Assembly (NCBI GenBank): GCA_032716605.1
Contig: JAVRFV010002317.1
Location: forward strand, 248,001-312,000
Direction of reading: 5' to 3'
DNA length: 64,000 nucleotides
Origin: Paralithodes platypus
Lineage: Eukaryota > Arthropoda > Malacostraca > Decapoda > Lithodidae
Below are positions 59,021 to 64,000 of the stretch, piece by piece. How positions within the stretch are numbered: position 1 is the stretch's first letter; each line of letters begins with the position of its first letter. The notes beneath the pieces are model-generated. The model was not told the DNA's origin and searched no databases. It was given only the letters and a program-made list of their open reading frames with translations. The position numbers were made by a program, and so were the translations under genes.

Positions 59021-59962
59021 ATGACCGGCAGAGACATTCCTGATCTGTCCTTGGTCTGCTGCTACTGACCCTGGTGGTTCCGTGTGCTGGCCAGACGTGT
59101 AGCGTCCTCCCAGCAGACGGCAGTCTCAAAGCCCCCCTACCGCTGCCAATTGCCATACAATTGCAGCCTCTGTACCCAAAATGGACGACCTATTGGGAGC
59201 TGTTGACGGTGGAGGGCGGCGAGCCAGCTGCCTGTTTGGTCATGGGGGGATTTCGTGACACCAACAACAACACCAATCCGTTCAGCTGGTGTCGGCTTTC
59301 TCAATGTCACCAGCTTGGAAAACGAGGTTGTCTGGCCTACATATGCCGGAGTCACTTTCTTCCTGAAAGCTTCTGACAACGGCTTCACTGTCCAGCAGAA
59401 TCAAAAGGAGTCTGGCGAACTGACCCAAGATACCATTTTGCCAGTAACTGTGGTAGACCGGGTGAACACGACCTTTGGGGGACCAAAGATTAAGTTCCCC
59501 GACTTTGAGGTCATGGATGATGGGTGCCTAGCACTGACAGAGTGGTGTGGCGATGAGTGGAGTTGCCTCAACCTGGCGCCCTCTACCGATCTCATCCGAC
59601 TCTCCCCGGAAGATGTTGAGGAAATTACAGTCGGAGTGAAGTTCCCCAAGTGTTTTTACGGCTACCATTATGGTATGTACAAAACACAGGGAACCCGAGA
59701 GATACTTCACCTCAACGTAACTCACTCCCGAGATGATACCTATGACACTCTGACGGCCGATCTCAACTCTCACACCATTCTCTCCATCATGACGGCACAC
59801 CACGGATACCGTAACTGCTTTGCGAATTTGTGCTTGTTAAGTGTCAATGGTGCGAGGGTCATTCCTAATTGTCTTTCTAGTAAAGTCAATTCGCTTTCCG
59901 CTATTCTGCTCTCATCCCCAATTAGCACACTAAGTATAGCTAGTGTTATTCGATTATTCTAA
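59021..59962 (+). pseudogene. G7: secreted glycoprotein family, two single-base lesions
   Basis: ATG at 59021 (ATGACCGGCAGAGAC). One base is missing in the signal peptide near 59066, and one extra base lies near 59276 (CAACACCAATCCG). From 59277 on the frame is open to 59962 through CLALTEWC, CFYGYHYGMY, LNVTHSRDD, PNCLSSK and a hydrophobic tail. Poly(A) signal at 60058-60063. Upstream it lacks the CTGTAATTTACAG motif found before G1-G5. It is closest to G6. Conserved cysteines are mostly kept, but GCLNVTS has become GFLNVTS, losing one. Confidence 0.8.
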
Positions 59963-60089
59963 AAAAATATCCATTTTACTCAGCTCAGTAGGGCCCCATT
60001 TTTTTTTAGGAGCCGCCATATTACTCGTGCACTAATGTGGTATGATTTTGTTTTTACAATAAACTGTATTTAACCAGAAAATTCGTTTC

Positions 60090-60560
60090 ATTTCCGCCTT
60101 GACTCACTCTCTTTATGTAAACTCTCAGAACAAATATTTTGGGAGAAACCAGGCTATACCGCAAGATTGACTTGACCAAAAAAAAAATATAGCTGTCGAC
60201 ACCTCACGTAAAAAAAAATAATAATAACATTTTTCTCCCCAAAAAAAAAAAATATTGTCGACATCTCTTCACGTAAACTCTCAGAAAAAAAATATTTTTG
60301 GAGAGATTGACATCTTTCTCTTCACGTAAACTCTCAGAAAAATATTTCGGGAGAAACCAGGCTATAACCGAAAATTTAGCTAGCTAGCTAGCTAGCTAGC
60401 ATTTCCTCCACCTTGACTCACAAACTCTCAGAAAAATATTTCGGGAGAAACCGAAAATTTAGCTAGCTAGCATTTCCTCCACCTTGACTCACAAACTCTC
60501 AGAAAAATAGTTTGGGAGAAACCAGGCTATACCGGACCAGCTTGACCAAATTTTCTCCAA
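60090..60560. repeat. AT-rich repeated spacer with (GCTA)n
   Basis: At least five partial repeats of ACGTAAACTCTCAG-AAAATATTT-GGGAGAAACCAGGCTATA, with CCGAAAATTTAGCTAGC and a GCTA run at about 60377-60401. Confidence 0.75.
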
Positions 60561-60925
60561 AATATTGTCTACATCTTTTTTAGTTAGCCGAGCTCTAAAT
60601 CCCCGTTTTATGTGTCCACTTTGTGTAAAATCTCAGATTTTTTTTTGTCAAGTCAATTTTTTTTTTAAGAGAGACAATGAACGGAGGAAGGAAAACACAC
60701 AGATAAAACAGAAAAGGTCCATGTGCCTAAAGGCATCCTCCATTCATAATCTAGACTAGCCTAGATTTTAGGGGGATAAAGAAATTAAACTTTTATATTT
60801 TTTTATTTTCACACATTGGACACCTTTGTAGTGTCATTTTTTTTTTAAGGATATAAATGAAATGGAACAAATTAAACTTATATATATATTTATTCTCAGG
60901 AACTGTGAAGATACATACAGATACT
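60561..60925. other. Intergenic spacer, no gene seen
   Basis: Contains a spacer segment (TTGTCTACATC...GCTCTAAATCCCCGTTTTATG) similar to the reverse strand of the 179-bp satellite monomer, then AT-rich DNA. Confidence 0.5.
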
Positions 60926-61640
60926 TTTCATATATGGCTTTTTATAACTTTGACAGTGGGTGTTGTGGAATTTTGGAGCACGTGGGCAGGTTGCCGGAGT
61001 TGCTGTGGGAGAGAGAGAGAGAGAAGGGCCTTTTCGTAAATGTCTCGCAAGGGGCACTTATGGTGGACGGAATGTCTCACGTGGCGGCGTACCCGAGACA
61101 CAAGGAAATGGGACACGTAATACTGCATGCAAAAACGTCCAACAGCCGCTGCACTTCTCCTCGCTCTATCGTGGAGTCTATCATCGTCTGCAGGGCCACA
61201 CCTTCTTCCTCACACTTATCAAATGCTCGATAGAGATAGTTCCTATATTCCACTTTATATAGGTGTCGTCCCAATTGGAGACTTCCAGTGTTTTCATAGA
61301 GCGATACGCATCCAGGTTGTCGCCCCAGTTGCAGGTAGGTGAATATGTGGGCTTTGAGGGCTTTCGTGAAGACGTTTAACATTGACCGGTCATCAGGTGA
61401 CGGCGTATACTACACCACATGCGACACTGGCATCTCTCATGGGGGCTACAATGAAAGGCATCCAACGGTAGTTGATGCTGCACCTCTCCTCGCTCTATCG
61501 TGGACTCTATTAGCTCCCGCAGGAGCCCAGCTACTTTCTCCCCCTCGCTCTATCATAGAGTCTGAGTAGAGTGAGGCAATTATATCTTCTTCACCTCTCC
61601 TTCCTGGTCTATTAGCATCTCACATTCACAGATATTTTCC
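60926..61640 (-). pseudogene. Cysteine-module gene, decayed copy M1
   Basis: Left copy of a tandem pair on the minus strand. It retains KVAGLLRELIESTIERGEV (about 61500-61550), LNVFTKALKAHIFTYLQLG (about 61320-61380), CEEEGVALQTMIDSTIERGE (about 61180) and, in another frame, HHKCPLRDIYEKALLSLSLP (about 61000-61060). Frameshifts separate these pieces and the N-terminal start corresponding to M2 is not recognisable. I do not recognise the family. Tandem duplication with M2 includes the 3' flank (GGAACTGTGAAGATACATACAG against GGGACTGTGAAGATACACACAG). Confidence 0.65.
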
Positions 61641-61853
61641 ATATTATTTAAATGAAAAAATTAAACTTTAGATATTTATTTTCACAAACTCAGGGACTGT
61701 GAAGATACACACAGACACTTTTCTATTTGACTTTTTATAATTTGGATAGTCGGCGTGGAATTTGGAGCACGCGGACAGGTGACAGAGGGCGCCGGAGTTG
61801 CAGGTGTCTAGGTGGGAGCGAAGGGCCTTTCGTTAATGTCTTGTAAGGGGCAC

Positions 61854-62476
61854 TCATGACGGGAATATTTCACGTGGTGGTGTACCCGACGCCACCCGAG
61901 ACACAAGGAACTGCCACACCTGCTTGGGACACGTAGCACTGCACGCATATTCGTCCAACAGCCGCTGCACCTCTCCTCGCTCTATCATGGAGTCTATCAC
62001 CTTCTGCAGGGCCACACCTTCTTCCTCACATTTACCAAATGCTCGAAGATACGTACAGACAGTTCCTATATCCCACTTTACATAGGTGTCGCCCCGATCG
62101 GCGCGGATTTGGGGACACGCATCCAGGTAGCAGTTGGCGCCCAAGTTGCAGGTGTATATGTGGGCGTTGAGGGCTTTCGTGAAGATGTTTAACACGGCGC
62201 ACTCATGACCGGTATTCACGTGATGGCGTGCACTATACACCACATGCGACACAAGGGATAGTAGCATCTCTCGTGGGGACATTTAATACTACGCGCAAAG
62301 GCATCCAACAGTTGCCGCACCTCTCCTCGCGCTATCGTGGACTCTATTAGCTCCCGCAGGAGCCCACCGACCTGCTCACACTTTCCCCCTCGCCTTATCA
62401 TGGAGTCTATCAGGAGGACCTGTCTATTAGTCTCAGGTCCCCTCATCTCGGTAAGTAACGCCCTAAGCAACGCCAT
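61854..62476 (-). pseudogene. Cysteine-module gene, better-preserved copy M2
   Basis: ATG at 62476 in a good GACCATGG context, about 90 bp behind a TATATAAA motif. The first frame (62476 to about 62285) encodes MALLRALLTEMRG, LLIDSMIRRGGKC and LLRELIESTIARGEVRQLLD. A frameshift near 62285 leads to a second frame (to 61854) with ECAVLNIFTKALNAHIYTC, CEEEGVALQKVIDSMIERGE and DEYACSATCP. The module IxSxIxRGEVxxLLDxxAxSxxCP, then LVSxV, then CxxxxIxxKAL occurs twice, so the protein consists of two repeats of roughly 100 residues. No signal peptide is obvious. It looks helical and cytosolic, but function is unknown. It lacks introns. Confidence 0.65.
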
Positions 62477-62561
62477 GGTCAATTCGGGAGAGGGATGATG
62501 GAACGCGTGGCCCTTCTCGAGTAGAGTGAGGCTTTAGATATATACATAGGGCGAGCGAGCG

Positions 62562-62575
62562 AGGTTTATATATTA
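62562..62575 (-). promoter_or_regulatory. TATA-like box of M2
   Basis: The minus strand reads TAATATATAAACCTC about 90 bp before the M2 ATG. Confidence 0.45.
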
Positions 62576-62639
62576 CATTGGGTGGCTCGCTTCCGGTGGG
62601 ATCTTTCCCACCACCACAATGATGATATACCTCTCGGAC

Positions 62640-62935
62640 AGTGATTGCCCCATCATATACAAGGCCAGTCGCTTTACATAAACGCTCATAAAATATATTT
62701 GTTTTTGGTTAAAAAAAGTCAAACTAATTAGTTTTTCGAGGGATCTAAACCCCGTTTAGTGTCCTTACATCTTAGCTAGCCTAGTTTCTAAACCCCATTT
62801 GTTTTGGTGTTCACTTTACGTAAACTCTCAGAAAAGATTATTTTTGGATAAAAATATTATTTTGGTCAAGTTTTGTGTCTACATCTTAGCATAATTGACC
62901 GAAAATCAAAATCTATAAATAAGGTTTATTGTAAA
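62640..62935 (+). repeat. Spacer before the ATPase beta-like gene, satellite-like
   Basis: Contains ACATCTTAGCTAGCCTAGTT, TTCACTTTACGTAAACTCTC, AGAAAAGATTATTTTTGG, ATATTATTTTGGTCAAG and TGTCTACATCTTAGC, in the same order as the reverse strand of the 179-bp monomer (read cyclically). It is the link between this gene, the G spacers and the satellite. Confidence 0.7.
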
Positions 62936-62955
62936 CTACATTAGGTTGAGAAACC

Positions 62956-63743
62956 ATGAACATTGGAGGAGGAAGAAGAAGAATGGCTGGAAATAAATGT
63001 AGTATGATCACGGGGATGTTGTTGGTGGGAGTGGTGGTACTGGATCTTCTTATCAACTTCGTAGTCGTCCTTGTGGTTATGTTGGAACCGGGAGAGGAGC
63101 CTTACATCGGCCTTACCACGTATCCCAGCAACAATATTGTGTACCAACAACAGGAGAACAACTCATCATACGCCACACAAATTAACGAGTTCTTTCAAAA
63201 CCAATCCAAAATCATCAACAAATACAACTTAACGGCCTGCTACTCTACGACAAAACCGGTGAACTTCTGTAGCTTCAAACCCGACTGGCTGAGTGATATC
63301 GGGGAATGTACAGAAGCCGGGCAATGGGGCTTCAACGGTACCGGCCCCTGTCTCCTCATCACCACCCCAAAGGTACCCAAATGGATTCCTGACGTGTACA
63401 CGGTGATAGAGGACCTACCAGATAACATGCCACAGCGTCTCAAGGACCACATTTTAGAGAGTTACCATCAGAACCAGGACGTGATACGTAAGTTCCTTTG
63501 GGTGTCCTGTGATGCTATGGAAGCTTTGATGGTCGGATAAGCTTGGTGCCCTGGCAAGGTTTTCCATCGTACTACTTTCCCTACCAAAAGAACGACTCTT
63601 ACATACAGCCAGTGTTGGGTATGCACATCTCAGGCCTAATAAAGGGAATACCGCTGGTCATTGAGTGTCGACTCTGGGCTAAGGATATCATCACTGAAAA
63701 AAACGTGCACACCATCCACATAACGAATGTTTTAACCCTCTAG
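62956..63743 (+). pseudogene. Na+/K+-ATPase beta-subunit-like gene, intronless, one frameshift
   Basis: The beta subunit is a type II membrane glycoprotein that escorts and tunes the P-type pump. ATG at 62956. A short, basic cytosolic N-terminus (residues 1-14) precedes one membrane segment (about 16-43), then EPGEEPY, typical of the family's post-membrane proline-glycine motif. Ectodomain cysteines at 95, 105, 118, 132 and 185 plus one in IECRLWAKD give the six of the family. Sequons occur near 68, 82, 91 and 127. FKPDWL, GPC, WIPDVY, LPDNMP and WVSC are family-like. The frame breaks between 63508 and 63530; the rest (GFPSYYFPY, QPVLGMH, IECRLWAKDI) reads in another frame to TAG 63743. Length would be about 260 residues against roughly 300-320 usual. 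No intron is seen, unlike typical host genes. Confidence 0.88.
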
Positions 63744-63885
63744 CAGAATGCTTCACAACACTTTTGACCAATGACTCTGTTTATGTAACTTATTCGGATT
63801 AAAAAAATGACTAATTAACTGGTGTTTTTTTTTACTAGATTGACCATGTTTATGTAACTTTCATATATATATATTAAGGGATATA
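63744..63885 (+). other. Short spacer with AT-rich promoter-like DNA
   Basis: TATGTAACTTATTCGGATTAAA and a TCATATATATATATTAAGGG stretch directly before the next ATG. The first part is present in inverse at 56876-56960. Confidence 0.5.
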
Positions 63886-64000
63886 ATGGCCACATTTCGG
63901 CCCCTCGATTCGGCCATGAAAAGAGATGGCACCACCACTGTCAACAAAAAAGTACAAGAATGTAAAATGTTCCCTAAACAAGATTCTCTTAGACGCCAAA
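63886..64000 (+). CDS. Start of an unknown ORF leaving the window
   Basis: ATG at 63886 in ATAATGGCC context, with 38 open codons to the window end (MATFRPLDSAMKRDG at the start). Basic and polar, no signal peptide. It begins 143 bp after the ATPase beta-like stop, on the same strand, preceded by an AT-rich TATA-like tract. I do not recognise it. Confidence 0.4.
   Translation, partial: MATFRPLDSAMKRDGTTTVNKKVQECKMFPKQDSLRRQ

Overview
The window reads as animal nuclear DNA, most probably from an arthropod and plausibly a decapod crustacean. It carries dense GA, TG, TA and GGT microsatellites, intron-bearing and intronless eukaryotic tRNA genes, LINE fragments, many short TTAA-bounded elements, a very large satellite array and broken copies of cellular-type genes. 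No bacterial gene organisation is visible. The species call is inference. Two runs of exactly 100 N (6305-6404 and 25632-25731) are scaffold gap placeholders, so distances across them are unreliable.

Region 1 (1-25631) is repeat-dominated. It holds a nearly complete but frameshifted APE-type LINE on the minus strand (about 67-3600), a second 3' copy of it at 9.8-10.5 kb and an 80-bp tail insertion at 20.56 kb. A 2.7-kb low-complexity block follows the first gap. There are two tRNA-Trp genes, one tRNA-Tyr gene with an intron, tRNA-Ala-like and tRNA-Gln-like sequences, several minisatellites, and at least three families of short TTAA-flanked or foldback elements (called A, B and C here) plus two single foldbacks. 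No intact host protein gene was recognised in this region.

Region 2 (25732-48063) is an almost uninterrupted array of about 125 copies of a 179-bp satellite. Read on its reverse strand, the monomer is clearly similar to the AT-rich spacers of Region 3, so the satellite and the neighbouring locus share an origin.

Region 3 (48064-64000) is gene-rich but decayed. Seven tandem copies (G1-G7, with relics before them) encode one family of secreted, N-glycosylated, eight-cysteine proteins with a signal peptide and a GPI-like hydrophobic tail. I do not recognise this family. Every copy carries at least one break. G2 and G4 are near-twins with one different lesion each. A C-terminal Hsp70 fragment is fused to G6. 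Further right are two tandem copies of a minus-strand gene built from a repeated cysteine module (also unrecognised), an intronless and short Na+/K+-ATPase beta-subunit-like gene with one frameshift, and the start of another ORF that leaves the window. These genes share the same spacer motifs and appear to have expanded by duplication. Either the locus is a fast-evolving lineage-specific cluster with captured or retrocopied host genes, or it is part of an endogenised large DNA virus. The sequence alone does not settle this.
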